Source: Desulfatitalea tepidiphila (GTDB lineage: Bacteria; Desulfobacterota; Desulfobacteria; Desulfobacterales; Desulfosarcinaceae). Taken from it: 64,000 nt of DNA. Each line of letters starts with the position of its first letter. Position 1 is the first letter of the stretch. The notes beneath the pieces were generated by a model that worked only from the letters and a program-made list of their open reading frames with translations, was not told the origin of the DNA and made no database searches. Shown here piece by piece: positions 9,018-17,559 of this stretch. A program made the position numbers and the translations under genes. Where the stretch lies: NCBI RefSeq assembly GCF_001293685.1, contig NZ_BCAG01000003.1, forward strand, positions 1,550,001 through 1,614,000, given 5' to 3'.

Positions 9018-10434
9018 CTTCGAATCCACGCCATTTAAGCAGGCTGAAGCGCTCGGCGGCCATAAAGGCCCAGAAGAGGGCAGACTTGTCAATATGTTGC
9101 CTGACCGGACGATTGCACACGTTTTGGTACAGTTTCATCAACCGTTTTCCATAGTCTTTCAGGGAAAAATGCGCTGAAATGGCGCTTCTATTATGATCCA
9201 ATGCATCCCGGATCCTCTGCCGCGAACCAAAATCCTTCAATACAGGATTGATCTCCAGCAACCGTCGGCAACTACCAGCATCCGACAGGAGGTGATCCAG
9301 GACCTGGCGTTGAAAGGGCTCCGAAAGCAGACCGAAATCGATTACCCCATTTTTTGTGATTCGCAACCAATCGGACCTAATTTGCTGATCGTCGATCTTC
9401 ATGCCGAAGTGCGCCGCAGCGTGCCGGCGAACCGTTTGCCACTGCCGCTGGAAATCATCGACAGCTATCCATGCGTCGGGTATTCCCAATTGAGGATAGA
9501 GGTGTTCCAGGTGAATACCGAATCCGATGAAATCCTGGCAAATATCGGGCAGCAGACGACCCCATAGCGCCTTGCCCGCGGTCCAGGCCTCGAGAAAAGA
9601 AAAGCCGAAGCCTTCATTGATGCTGGTGGTGATCACATAACGCGCTTCGTTCATCAATTGTCGGAAATCGCCTCGGATCCCGGCTTCGAAAACCACGGGC
9701 AGGTCTTTATCGGCTGTATAACGGCGCCACATAAGGTAGCTTGTCGCATCCGAAGGGCTGGTCGGCGGTAGGGTGATGACCAAGGGGGAACCAGGAAAAG
9801 CGCAATGTTGAAGCAGAATGGATTCCCCGATATTCTTTCTTCGTATCGCGCGCACCGGGTAAAGGACATGGCCGGTGGCACCATCGGGTTGCTGCCCATG
9901 CAAAGACCATGGTCGAACGGCGTTGGGCAGATGATGAACACCTTTTTCCGTGAGGCCGCAGGCCATCAATATGCGTCGATCCCGCCCATTGACCACGGCA
10001 TAATGGCAATCCGACAGATAGGGTTCCTGGAAATAGACATTTGGCCGTCCATCCTCGGCAAAATCGTGGATCTGGCAGAGCAGCGCCAGGCCTGACTGCT
10101 GCAACTGCTTGAGGACCGCCTGTAAGCGCCTGTTTTTGGCCAGGGTGGGATTGTGAACATGGATTACATCCGGATGTCCGCCTGGCCATTGATGCCGCAA
10201 GCTCGCCAGGATGGCGTCTGTCGTTTCAGAAACACCGGGGGCGGCCTGCGGCAGAGCGGTAGCGTACGCCAAACCCGGCACGACAGACACCGGCACAGGC
10301 CATCGAGCTATCGGTTTCTCCCCGCACAGGATCAGGACGTCATGTCCCCGGGCCATCAGGATTTCCGCCTGTTGCCGGAGAACGGTCGTGACCCCGCCGG
10401 TGTTAAGATGAAAATGCATCAGGGCGACACGCAT
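8977..10434 (-). CDS. GT4-like glycosyltransferase (GT-B fold)
   Basis: The 485-residue protein begins MRVALMHFHLNTGGVTTVL, the glycine-rich donor/acceptor loop typical of GT-B family 4 enzymes. The middle includes VIHVHNPTLAKN and VLYPVRAIRRKN, the start of the second Rossmann domain. The signature EGFGFSFLEAWTAGKALWG, with its E-x-G-x-x-x-x-E spacing, matches the nucleotide-sugar-binding region of retaining GT4 transferases. The last 130 or so residues are helical and extend beyond the usual domain. The acceptor is unknown. It overlaps the downstream HAD gene, and queC lies 42 bases upstream. A cytoplasmic role in making a glycosylated small molecule such as a glucosylglycerate-type solute would fit GT plus HAD, but that is inference only. 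Confidence 0.78.
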   Translation of the reverse strand: MRVALMHFHLNTGGVTTVLRQQAEILMARGHDVLILCGEKPIARWPVPVSVVPGLAYATALPQAAPGVSETTDAILASLRHQWPGGHPDVIHVHNPTLAKNRRLQAVLKQLQQSGLALLCQIHDFAEDGRPNVYFQEPYLSDCHYAVVNGRDRRILMACGLTEKGVHHLPNAVRPWSLHGQQPDGATGHVLYPVRAIRRKNIGESILLQHCAFPGSPLVITLPPTSPSDATSYLMWRRYTADKDLPVVFEAGIRGDFRQLMNEARYVITTSINEGFGFSFLEAWTAGKALWGRLLPDICQDFIGFGIHLEHLYPQLGIPDAWIAVDDFQRQWQTVRRHAAAHFGMKIDDQQIRSDWLRITKNGVIDFGLLSEPFQRQVLDHLLSDAGSCRRLLEINPVLKDFGSRQRIRDALDHNRSAISAHFSLKDYGKRLMKLYQNVCNRPVRQHIDKSALFWAFMAAERFSLLKWRGFEDECDPQTIDHALS

Positions 10435-10476
10435 GTCCCAAAAAACACCCCTGAAAAAACCTCTCTATAAATTTCT

Positions 10477-11169
10477 CTATTGATAACGCGTCGGGTCGTC
10501 GATACCAGCTTCCTGGAACCCCTTTCTACGCAACAGACAACTGTCGCATCGCCCGCAGGCCAACCCTTCGGGTGACGGATCATAACAGCTGTGCGTGATG
10601 CCGTAGTCGACGCCCAATGCGGTTCCCGCCTGGATGATCTGGGCCTTGGTCATGTGGATCAACGGCGCATGGATCGATATGCCCACCCCCTCCTGAACGG
10701 CGGACCGGGTGGCAAGATTGGCCATGGTCTGAAAGGCGGCGATAAATTCGGGGCGGCAATCGGGATACCCGCTGTAGTCGACCGCATTGACACCGATGAC
10801 GATTCGGGTGGCGCCGAGCACCTCGGCCCAGGCCAGTGCGTAAGAAAGAAAAATCGTGTTGCGGGCGGGCACGTAGGTGACAGGAATATCGGCAAGCATC
10901 TCATCGGCAGCCCGACCCTTGGGTACCTGGATGTCGCCGGTCAATGCCGAACCGCCGATGGCCGTCATATCCACATGAACCACCAGATGGTGTTCGACAT
11001 GAAAAAATTCGGCCACCCGCCGGGCGGCCGCAAGTTCGTAGACATGCCGCTGGCCGTAATCGAAACTGAGGCTGTAGAGGCTGAAACCCTCATTCTTGGA
11101 CAGGGCCAGGGCAGTGGTGGAATCGATGCCTCCACTGGATAAGACGACCGCTTTTTCGGGAGTTTTCAT
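10477..11169 (-). CDS. queC: 7-cyano-7-deazaguanine synthase QueC
   Basis: QueC makes preQ0 from 7-carboxy-7-deazaguanine, ammonia and ATP on the way to queuosine in tRNA. The N-terminus carries the PP-loop ATP motif SSGGIDSTT, then FDYGQRH. The C-terminal zinc site is visible as four cysteines in HSCYDPSP and [12 protein letters not shown]. Length from the chosen ATG is 230 residues, normal for the family. The reading frame stays open upstream with ATG codons at 11190 and 11202, so the true start could be 7 to 11 codons earlier; I chose [14 protein letters not shown] because family members begin just before the PP-loop. It follows queE on the same strand, which supports the pathway assignment. 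Confidence 0.93.
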   Translation of the reverse strand: MKTPEKAVVLSSGGIDSTTALALSKNEGFSLYSLSFDYGQRHVYELAAARRVAEFFHVEHHLVVHVDMTAIGGSALTGDIQVPKGRAADEMLADIPVTYVPARNTIFLSYALAWAEVLGATRIVIGVNAVDYSGYPDCRPEFIAAFQTMANLATRSAVQEGVGISIHAPLIHMTKAQIIQAGTALGVDYGITHSCYDPSPEGLACGRCDSCLLRRKGFQEAGIDDPTRYQ

Positions 11170-11216
11170 TTTTGCAAAAAATGCTTCCATTCGTGGGCTC
11201 ATGCGACGGAATAAGG

Positions 11217-11861
11217 TCACACGCCGCGTTCTATATCCGGCCACAAGTATTTGTGGAGTTGAATCTGCAATCGCGCATCCGTTCCGTGCTTCAGCATCCA
11301 ATTGGCCAACTGATCCGGGCCGAGCCGTCGGTATGCCGGCGAAAAGAGGATGTTGCCTCTCGGGAAATCTTCGCCCAATCGCTCCATCGCCATACGAGCG
11401 AACTCAAAATCGGTCCGATCCGTGATGACAAACTTAACTTGATCGGTTGCTGTAAGATGCGTCAGATTGGACCACAGGTGATGCAAATGCATCCCGCTCG
11501 AAGGGCACTTGATGTCCATCACTTTGGTGCAACGCGGATCCAGGCAGGAAACATCGAGACTGCCGTTGGTTTCGATCGAAACGTCATAGCCATTGTCGAG
11601 TAGATCGACAATTAAAGCCGGCGTTTCGGCCTGGGTCAGCGGTTCCCCGCCCGTCACGGTGACCCGTCGGCACCCGAATGCGGACGTCCGTTGGACGATG
11701 GCGTCGATTTGCATCCAATCACCGTCATCATAGGCATAGCGGGTATCGCAATAACTGCAACGCAAATTGCAGCCGGTCAGGCGTATGAAAATGAATGGAA
11801 GGCCCGCGCCGGTGGATTCACCCTGAATGCTGTAAAAAATCTCGTTGATTCGCAAAACCAT
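11217..11861 (-). CDS. queE: 7-carboxy-7-deazaguanine synthase QueE (radical SAM)
   Basis: QueE converts 6-carboxytetrahydropterin into 7-carboxy-7-deazaguanine. The 214-residue protein starts [16 protein letters not shown], the conserved QueE opening, and has the iron-sulfur motif C-x3-C-x2-C in [11 protein letters not shown]. The SAM-binding VTGGEPL and the DIKCPSSG segment are also present. The frame is open 60 codons further upstream, but that part is not QueE-like and would run into the region ahead of manA, so I start at 11861. queC follows after 47 bases. The other preQ0 genes (queD, folE) are not in the window. Confidence 0.93.
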   Translation of the reverse strand: MVLRINEIFYSIQGESTGAGLPFIFIRLTGCNLRCSYCDTRYAYDDGDWMQIDAIVQRTSAFGCRRVTVTGGEPLTQAETPALIVDLLDNGYDVSIETNGSLDVSCLDPRCTKVMDIKCPSSGMHLHHLWSNLTHLTATDQVKFVITDRTDFEFARMAMERLGEDFPRGNILFSPAYRRLGPDQLANWMLKHGTDARLQIQLHKYLWPDIERGV

Positions 11862-12006
11862 GCAGTTCACATATTCTGAATAAAATTTGACAATTCCATG
11901 CGTTGCGCTAAGGTATAGCATGCTGTTCCGGGCAGGTAAACCGGCTTGTGCAGCGCCCCGTAAATCCCATAGCGGACCCCAAACCCAACACATAAAAGCG
12001 ACCGAC

Positions 12007-13239
12007 ATGTTCAAAGAACCGCTAAAAATGAAAAATGCCATCCAACCCTATGCATGGGGGTCGGTGACCGCCATCGCCGAACTGCTGGGACGGCCCGCGC
12101 CTGGCAATGAGCCAGAGGCGGAATTGTGGATGGGGGCCCATCCCAAAGCCCCTTCACAAGTGTGGTATCAAGATCGCTGGCAATATCTGGATGAATTGAT
12201 ACGAAAAGATCCACTGCCCATCCTGGGCCGGATCGCCATCGACCGTTTTGGCCCTCAATTGCCTTTTCTTTTCAAGGTATTGGCCGTGCAGCACCCCTTG
12301 TCCATCCAGGCCCATCCCGATAAAGCCACGGCGAAACAGGGGTTTGGCCGCGAGAACCAACTCGGCATCGCCCTGACCGACCCCCGTCGCAATTACCGCG
12401 ATGTCCAGCACAAACCGGAATGCGTGGTCGCCCTGACGCAATTTACCGCGCTTTGCGGTTTTCGCGATGCAGCGGCCATTCTCGATCTTCTGAACCCGAT
12501 TTGGCCAAAGCATCGGCAAGACGACCTCGATTCGCTCTATTCGGAAAAAGAAGCAGCCGGCCTGCAGAAATTCTTCAACTACCTGATGACATTGTCAAAA
12601 GATCGACAACGAGAACTGGTCGGGGATTTGGTGTCCGCGGCCAAACAACGCCGTTCCACATCCCCGAGTTATCAGTGGATGGTACGGCTCCATACCGCGT
12701 ACCCGGGCGACATCGGTGTTTTGAGCCCTTGCTATTTGCATCTTGTAACCCTTGAGGCCGGGCAGGCCCTTTTTCTGAAAGCGGGGAAGCTGCACGCCTA
12801 TCTCAAAGGGGTTGCCATCGAAGTGATGGCCAATTCCGACAATGTGCTTCGAGGCGGACTGACGCCTAAACATGTGGATATCGACGAACTGCTCAATGTC
12901 GTCGACTTTACGCCGGAACCCCTGGAGATCCTGACACCGGATCCGATCGGTCCAGCGATCAAGCGTTACCCAGGCTTTGCCGATGAATTCGAACTGGAGA
13001 CGATGGATATCCGACCTTCAAATCCATACGACAGCGGCCCGCGTGTCGAAGCGCCCGAAATCGTGTTGTGCATCGAAGGCCAAGTCAAGATGCAGTGGGG
13101 TGGTAACGGATGCGACACGGCTCTGGCGCGTGGCGAGTCGGTCATCGTGCCTGCCCAGCTCGATCGATACAGGCTGGCGGGAGATGGTAAACTATACAAG
13201 GCCGGAATCCATCACCGGCTGTTCGGACAGCAATCATGA
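12007..13239 (+). CDS. manA: Mannose-6-phosphate isomerase, class I
   Basis: This 410-residue enzyme interconverts mannose-6-phosphate and fructose-6-phosphate, feeding GDP-mannose or mannose use. Type I features are clear: KNAIQPYAWGS at the start, GAHPKAPS, the zinc-site segment LSIQAHPDKA giving glutamine and histidine ligands, HKPE giving the glutamate ligand, and GLTPKHVD near the third conserved block. The start at 12007 (MFKEPLKMKNAIQPYAWGS) fits the family; the frame is open 40 codons upstream, but that extension has no family resemblance. Its stop overlaps the start of the VOC gene by four bases (ATGA), so the two are probably coupled. It is divergent from queE. Confidence 0.93.
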   Translation: MFKEPLKMKNAIQPYAWGSVTAIAELLGRPAPGNEPEAELWMGAHPKAPSQVWYQDRWQYLDELIRKDPLPILGRIAIDRFGPQLPFLFKVLAVQHPLSIQAHPDKATAKQGFGRENQLGIALTDPRRNYRDVQHKPECVVALTQFTALCGFRDAAAILDLLNPIWPKHRQDDLDSLYSEKEAAGLQKFFNYLMTLSKDRQRELVGDLVSAAKQRRSTSPSYQWMVRLHTAYPGDIGVLSPCYLHLVTLEAGQALFLKAGKLHAYLKGVAIEVMANSDNVLRGGLTPKHVDIDELLNVVDFTPEPLEILTPDPIGPAIKRYPGFADEFELETMDIRPSNPYDSGPRVEAPEIVLCIEGQVKMQWGGNGCDTALARGESVIVPAQLDRYRLAGDGKLYKAGIHHRLFGQQS

Positions 13240-13823
13240 TCCACTACAATGGTATCAATCATCTGGCTATGGTCACCGGCGATATGACGGCCACGATTCG
13301 TTTCTGGCGTGATCTGCTCGAGATGCGCCTGGTTGCGGGCCTTGGGCGTCCCGGATATCGACACTATTTTTTTGAAATATCCCCTTACGATATGATTTCC
13401 TTTTTTGAATGGTCCGACGCGCTCCCCATTCCAGAAAGAGATCATGGTGTGCCGGTAAAAGGCCCCGTGGCGTTCGATCATCTATCCATCGGCGTGGACA
13501 CCGACGATGATCTGTGGACCCTCAAGGAGAGATTGGAGGCCGCCGACATTTGGGTGTCTGAGGTGATCGATCATGGTTTCATCCACTCGATCTATAGTTT
13601 CGACCCGAATAACATCCCCATTGAGTTCAGCGCACCGGTGGCATCCGTGAATCTACGCCAAAAACCGCAGATGAGGGACAAAGACCCGCTGCCGGCCGCA
13701 CGCGAGGGTGCGGATCCCCAAGCCGGGCATTGGTCGGAACAAGCTCAATCTACCCCCCGGGATCAAAGAAGGATGTATCCAGGGGAGGGCACCATATTTG
13801 TCGGCCCCCCTCATAAAGCGTAG
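13236..13823 (+). CDS. VOC-family (glyoxalase/dioxygenase fold) protein
   Basis: This 195-residue cytoplasmic protein has the paired beta-alpha-beta-beta-beta modules of the vicinal oxygen chelate superfamily. The first module has NGINHLAMVTGDMTATIRFWRDLLEM. The second has AFDHLSIGV and ends with FDPNNIPIEFSA. The histidines in NHLA and FDHLS and the glutamate in PIEFS sit where metal ligands are found in this fold. The last 50 residues are polar, rich in proline and charged residues, and probably disordered. Its start codon overlaps the manA stop. The substrate is unknown, and nothing in the context points to methylglyoxal or to ring cleavage in particular. Confidence 0.8.
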   Translation: MIHYNGINHLAMVTGDMTATIRFWRDLLEMRLVAGLGRPGYRHYFFEISPYDMISFFEWSDALPIPERDHGVPVKGPVAFDHLSIGVDTDDDLWTLKERLEAADIWVSEVIDHGFIHSIYSFDPNNIPIEFSAPVASVNLRQKPQMRDKDPLPAAREGADPQAGHWSEQAQSTPRDQRRMYPGEGTIFVGPPHKA

Positions 13824-13869
13824 CCGCTTGCCAGAGCATGAATGTGGACGATCGGTCGATCAGCGGCAC

Positions 13870-16020
13870 CTATTCATCCTTCTGTTGTCCCTTGAGGATG
13901 ATTCGGGCGTCGACGATCGTGGCGCCTTTCTCGTGCAGAATGATCGGGTTCAGATCCATCTCCTCGATTTCGGGATAAGATTCCACCATATCGGAGACCA
14001 GCAGCATCAGGTTCACCAGCGTTTTCTGATCGTATGGGGGCGTACCGCGCACGCCGCGGAGGAGCGGGGCGGACTTGGTATCCTCGATCATGGCTTTGGC
14101 GGTAAAACGCGAAATCGGCAGGACCCGGAACGACACATCCTTCAGGATCTCGACCATAATACCGCCCAGACCGTACATGATCACCGGCCCGAATTGTTCG
14201 TCGATTTTGGTGCCAATGATGATTTCGATCCCCGTAGCCGCCATGGGCTCGACTAAAACGCCTTTGATTTCGGCGTTGTCATCGAAACGAGCGGCATTTT
14301 CCACGAGCCGGGAGAAGGCCTGACGAACCTTGCTTTTGCCTTGGACATTGACGATGACGCCGCCGGCATCGCTTTTGTGCAGGATTTGCGGCGAAACGAT
14401 CTTCATGGCAACCGGTGCGTCGATCTCGGCTGCCATGGCGGCTGCTTCATCCGCTGTGGTCGCCAAGCGGGCTTCAGCAACCGGTGCGCCGTGCAATTTG
14501 AAAAGCCGTTTGGCTTCGTGTTCCAACAGACCCTGTCGCCCCTCGTTGAGAGCGTTTGAAATGATCTTGCGGCCTTCGGGTTTAGCCTTTACACCCGTTT
14601 TAAATACGAAATTGGTCTTAGCGTGATAACTTTTCAGATAGTTGCCATATTCGGCCAGAACAGCGATGCATTTACTCGCCACATCGAGTGAATCGTAAAC
14701 CGGTAGGTTGTAATACCGACAAAGATTCAGTGAATGCGGTTTCTCGGAATTAAACAGGCTATGGATGACGATGGGTTTGTTTCGCTTGGCGGAGATCTTG
14801 CCCATCTGGTGCGCGGCATCCTCCTCCTTGAGGGAGAGAGATTCGGCAAACCGTATGCCATATCCCCCAAAAAGACCGACCAGCAGCAATCCACCGACCT
14901 GGGGATCGTTGAGAATGATGCGGGCACAATCGGCGAACAGGGAGGGGTCTGAATCGGTGCCGCCGGCTACGTCCACCGGATTGGTCACCGCGGCAGCGGC
15001 GGGAAGTATCTTGCGCAGATTTCGCTGGGTTTTTTCCTCCAAGGTGGGGAGCTCGATGCCGAAATCGGTCAAAATATCGGCGGCGATGGTGGCATGACCG
15101 CCGCCGTCGGCAAGAATGGCCACCTTGTTGTTGCGAATGGGGGGACAACTGGAGAGGGTTTCAGCGGCAGGGAAGAGTTCGTCCGAATTTTCGATGACGA
15201 TAATGCCGGCCCGTTTGAATGCTCCCATGGCCACCTCGGACATGCCTGCCAGGGAACCGGTGTGAGAACCGGCCGAACGTTTGCCAGTAACCGAGCGTCC
15301 GCTTTTCAACAGAATGATCGGTTTTCCCTGGGTGGTCAGGTAGGCCTGTTGTAGAAAAGCACGCCCCTCGCGCATTCCTTCCACATACATGATAATGGCT
15401 CGGGTGTGGGGGTCCTCCCTGAAAAACTCCAGATACTCGTGAAAACGAATATCCGCTTCGTTGCCGACGCCCACATAATAGGAGAGTCCTTTGCGGCTTT
15501 TGAGTTTCGCCTCGGTGATGATGCTCAAAGCCATGTTCCCGCTCTGACTCAACAGGGCGATGTCTCCCTTGGGGACATCGCGCATGCCGACCAGGTTCAA
15601 ATTGTCGACCAGATTCATCATTCCGGACGTGTTGGGGCCGATCAGACGAATGTTATGCCGTCTGGCCACCGCCACCATGGCATTTTCGAGCTGACGGCCT
15701 GCGTGACCGGTTTCCCTGAAACCACCGGCAAGAATGACAGCCCCGGCAACCCCTTTTTGCCCGCACTCCTCCAGAATTTTGGGGACCGTGGCGGCCGGTG
15801 TCGCAATCAGCGCCACATCCACGGGTTCCTGGATTTCTGAAATATCCTTATAACAATGAATCCCCAGGATGTTGGTCTCTTTGGGGTTGATGGGATAAAT
15901 TTGTCCTTCGTATTTCTCGTTTAGCAGGGATCGAATTGTTTGATAGCCGCGCTTGGTTTCGAGTTTTGAGGCCCCCACCACGGCCACCGATCGGGGGCGC
16001 ATGACCTTTTCAAGTCCCAT
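13870..16020 (-). CDS. ADP-forming acyl-CoA synthetase, fused alpha and beta subunits
   Basis: The 716-residue protein joins a CoA-binding/ligase part and an ATP-grasp part. The N-terminus RPRSVAVVGASKLETKRGY is the CoA-binding Rossmann domain, followed by the succinyl-CoA-ligase-like domain with LIGPNTSGMMN and LLSQSGNMALSI. The SHTGSLAG motif holds the histidine phosphorylated during catalysis. From about residue 490 the ATP-grasp domain includes APVAMKIVSPQILHKSDAGGV. Such enzymes convert acetyl-CoA or other acyl-CoA plus ADP and phosphate into acid plus ATP, or run in reverse to activate acids. The enoyl-CoA hydratase gene lies 6 bases upstream on the same strand, so the pair likely handles organic acid or fatty acid CoA esters. 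Confidence 0.9.
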   Translation of the reverse strand: MGLEKVMRPRSVAVVGASKLETKRGYQTIRSLLNEKYEGQIYPINPKETNILGIHCYKDISEIQEPVDVALIATPAATVPKILEECGQKGVAGAVILAGGFRETGHAGRQLENAMVAVARRHNIRLIGPNTSGMMNLVDNLNLVGMRDVPKGDIALLSQSGNMALSIITEAKLKSRKGLSYYVGVGNEADIRFHEYLEFFREDPHTRAIIMYVEGMREGRAFLQQAYLTTQGKPIILLKSGRSVTGKRSAGSHTGSLAGMSEVAMGAFKRAGIIVIENSDELFPAAETLSSCPPIRNNKVAILADGGGHATIAADILTDFGIELPTLEEKTQRNLRKILPAAAAVTNPVDVAGGTDSDPSLFADCARIILNDPQVGGLLLVGLFGGYGIRFAESLSLKEEDAAHQMGKISAKRNKPIVIHSLFNSEKPHSLNLCRYYNLPVYDSLDVASKCIAVLAEYGNYLKSYHAKTNFVFKTGVKAKPEGRKIISNALNEGRQGLLEHEAKRLFKLHGAPVAEARLATTADEAAAMAAEIDAPVAMKIVSPQILHKSDAGGVIVNVQGKSKVRQAFSRLVENAARFDDNAEIKGVLVEPMAATGIEIIIGTKIDEQFGPVIMYGLGGIMVEILKDVSFRVLPISRFTAKAMIEDTKSAPLLRGVRGTPPYDQKTLVNLMLLVSDMVESYPEIEEMDLNPIILHEKGATIVDARIILKGQQKDE

Positions 16021-16026
16021 TGTGTA

Positions 16027-16797
16027 TCATTCCTTTTCTTTCCGCTTTTCAAACCGTTCCAGTGCCTCGCCGCGTGAGCTGGAAGAGACACATGCCAGGC
16101 AACCTTCCACTTCGAAATCCATCAATCCTTCCAGACTGATTTCCCCCTGGGCCAGATGCAAACCGCGTTTGATCATTTTAAGCGAGAAGGCGGCGTTCTG
16201 AGCGATTCGGCCTGCCATTTCATAAGTTTTCTCCATCAATTGATCTGCTGGAACGGCCTTGTTGACCAGTCCGATGCGTTCGGCTTCGCGACCGTCGATG
16301 GATTCTGCGGTGAATAATAGCTCTTTTGCTTTTCCCGGCCCTATCAGGTCTTGAATTAAACGGAAAGCACCTCCGGTGATCGATGATGCCACGCGTGCTT
16401 CGGGAGAACCGATCGAGGCTGTCTCGGCGGCAATCCGAATATCGCAGGCCAGGGCCAGTTCATAGCCAGAGCCGAGGGCATAGCCATTGATTGCGGCAAT
16501 CGTGGGCTTGTCGAAGCGAATGATTTGTCTCGACACCTCTTGAAGCGCTTCCAGATAGTCCCGATACTGCTCGATGGTCCGGTTTTTTGAATCTTTAAGA
16601 TCGGCGCCGGTGGAAAAGGCGCGGCCCTCCCCGGTGATCACCACCACCTTGATGCCACTATCCTGGCGCGCATCGCTTAAAGCGGCTTGCAAATCGAGCC
16701 AAAGCTGCTTGTTCATCGCATTGAGCACTTTGGGTCGGTTCAAAATGATGGTGGCGATCCCCTCAGACTTCAGGTAGCGGACGGTTTCAAAATCCAC
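16027..16797 (-). CDS. Enoyl-CoA hydratase/isomerase family protein
   Basis: The 256-residue protein has the crotonase fold. It shows ILNRPKVLNAMN, the oxyanion-hole segment GRAFSTGADLKD, and INGYALGSGYELALACDI. A glutamate at SPEARV (residue 133) sits at the place of one crotonase catalytic glutamate, and GPGKAKELLFTAESI contains a glutamate near the second position, so hydratase activity is possible. The residue after GSG is tyrosine instead of the frequent cysteine. The C-terminus EGCLACVSSSSRGEALERF resembles the usual trimer-forming end. Its stop is 6 bases from the ADP-forming acyl-CoA synthetase start, so the two are probably co-transcribed. The preferred chain length or substrate cannot be read from sequence. 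Confidence 0.88.
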   Translation of the reverse strand: MDFETVRYLKSEGIATIILNRPKVLNAMNKQLWLDLQAALSDARQDSGIKVVVITGEGRAFSTGADLKDSKNRTIEQYRDYLEALQEVSRQIIRFDKPTIAAINGYALGSGYELALACDIRIAAETASIGSPEARVASSITGGAFRLIQDLIGPGKAKELLFTAESIDGREAERIGLVNKAVPADQLMEKTYEMAGRIAQNAAFSLKMIKRGLHLAQGEISLEGLMDFEVEGCLACVSSSSRGEALERFEKRKEKE

Positions 16798-16839
16798 GAG
16801 TCTCTCCTTCTTGTCGATGGATTAATTGTGATAAAAACC

Positions 16840-16953
16840 GTAAAAAGTCCCAGAGGCGTCATGCCGGTGTACGCCGGCATCCAGAACATATTGAAAATAC
16901 TGGACCCCGGTTTCCGCCGAGATGATGGGAAACGCACAAACCGGACTTTTTAC
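16840..16953. repeat. Dispersed palindromic element, copy 1 (114 bp)
   Basis: The element is bounded by a perfect 11-base inverted repeat, GTAAAAAGTCC at the left and GGACTTTTTAC at the right. Inside is a hairpin built on ATGCCGG...CCGGCAT. A second copy at 53192-53301 shares the ends and most of the interior, including the stretch CATCCAGAACATATTGAAAA. Both copies are intergenic. It looks like a small non-coding mobile element (MITE or REP-like); no transposase is present nearby. Confidence 0.75.
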
Positions 16954-16977
16954 ATAGTCGTCAATAATCACAACGCA

Positions 16978-17214
16978 CTAGTTCGAATTTTCAATCGCAT
17001 AATTATCCAAGTTGCTCACAAAACCATCAAAATCATGTACTTTTAGAAAGCGCGTGACCATTTCGCTGACCTTGTCGGCCGTATCGATGTGGTAAGATCC
17101 ATTCGCAGCCCTGGGCGCCAGGCGTTTGGCGTTGGCGACAATTGTTTTCAAAGCATAGGAAGAGATTTCAATGTTGACATGAATACGAAGCGTTTCTTTT
17201 TCCTGGCTGGGCAT
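16978..17214 (-). CDS. Small conserved-looking protein of unknown function
   Basis: This is a 78-residue soluble, mixed alpha/beta polypeptide containing RIHVNIEISSYALKTIVANAKR and SYHIDTADKVSEMVTRFLKVHDFDGFV. I do not recognise a family. I chose the second ATG at 17214 because AAGGAG lies seven bases ahead of it; the first ATG at 17220 would sit only one base after that ribosome site. Its upstream DNA carries three TTGATCAA palindromes immediately before the ribosome site, an arrangement that suggests a regulated or autoregulated gene. No hydrophobic segment or cysteine motif is present. Confidence 0.6.
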   Translation of the reverse strand: MPSQEKETLRIHVNIEISSYALKTIVANAKRLAPRAANGSYHIDTADKVSEMVTRFLKVHDFDGFVSNLDNYAIENSN

Positions 17215-17225
17215 GGTCATACTCC

Positions 17226-17255
17226 TTGATCAATTTGATCAACTGGCTTGATCAA
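17226..17255. promoter_or_regulatory. Three TTGATCAA palindromes (candidate operator)
   Basis: The 8-base palindrome TTGATCAA occurs at 17226-17233, 17235-17242 and 17248-17255, centre spacings 9 and 13 bases. The cluster touches the ribosome site of the 78-residue minus-strand gene. Three copies of one 8-mer palindrome in 30 bases suggests a cooperative repressor-binding site. The binding protein is unknown. Confidence 0.45.
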
Positions 17256-17256
17256 T

Positions 17257-17288
17257 AGACGTGAAGATCGGCAGACGTGAGGATCGGC
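17257..17288. repeat. Tandem 16-base direct repeat
   Basis: Two adjoining 16-base units, AGACGTGAAGATCGGC and AGACGTGAGGATCGGC, differ at one base. They follow directly on the TTGATCAA cluster. They could be part of the same regulatory site or a local duplication. Confidence 0.6.
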
Positions 17289-17464
17289 CTCTGAGCAAAA
17301 AAATCATAATTGTCGATGTGTCTGAGCACCACAAGTGACAGCACTCTATCAAGCCGTGAAATTGAGGTCAAGAAGGGGCGGCCGCATAAGGCCAATCATT
17401 CGCTGGCGGTATTCTTGAAACAGGTTCGCACATTTGCTACAAGACATGACCGATCCATTTTTCA

Positions 17465-17480
17465 GGATGACATGTCATCC
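17465..17480. promoter_or_regulatory. Perfect 16-base palindrome GGATGACATGTCATCC
   Basis: This is a perfect dyad 80 bases upstream of the REC-GGDEF start codon. Its length and position fit a dimeric activator or repressor site for that gene. The sequence shows nothing about which protein would bind it. Confidence 0.4.
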
Positions 17481-17559
17481 CAAGCCTAAAGAAAACGGCC
17501 GGAAGGCCGAAAAGTCCTTGTGACGCATTGCATTTGCATTTTCATGAAAAGGCACACCG

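Larger units (their letters stand above)
17215..17559. other. Intergenic region between divergent small gene and REC-GGDEF gene
   Basis: No gene is supported in these 345 bases. The stretch holds three copies of TTGATCAA, a 16-base tandem repeat, a perfect 16-base palindrome at 17465 and a small hairpin CGGCC-GGAA-GGCCG at 17496-17509. I looked for a cyclic-di-GMP riboswitch ahead of the GGDEF gene and did not find the full conserved core. The ribosome site of the downstream gene is AAGG, seven bases before the ATG. Confidence 0.6.

Noticed and set aside
11889-11918. Promoter-like TTGACA and TATAGC ahead of manA
   Set aside because: The spacing is 21 bases, too long for a usual sigma-70 promoter.
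17440-17559. Possible cyclic-di-GMP riboswitch ahead of the GGDEF gene
   Set aside because: A small CGGCC-GGAA-GGCCG hairpin is present, but the conserved GEMM core and paired stems are not.
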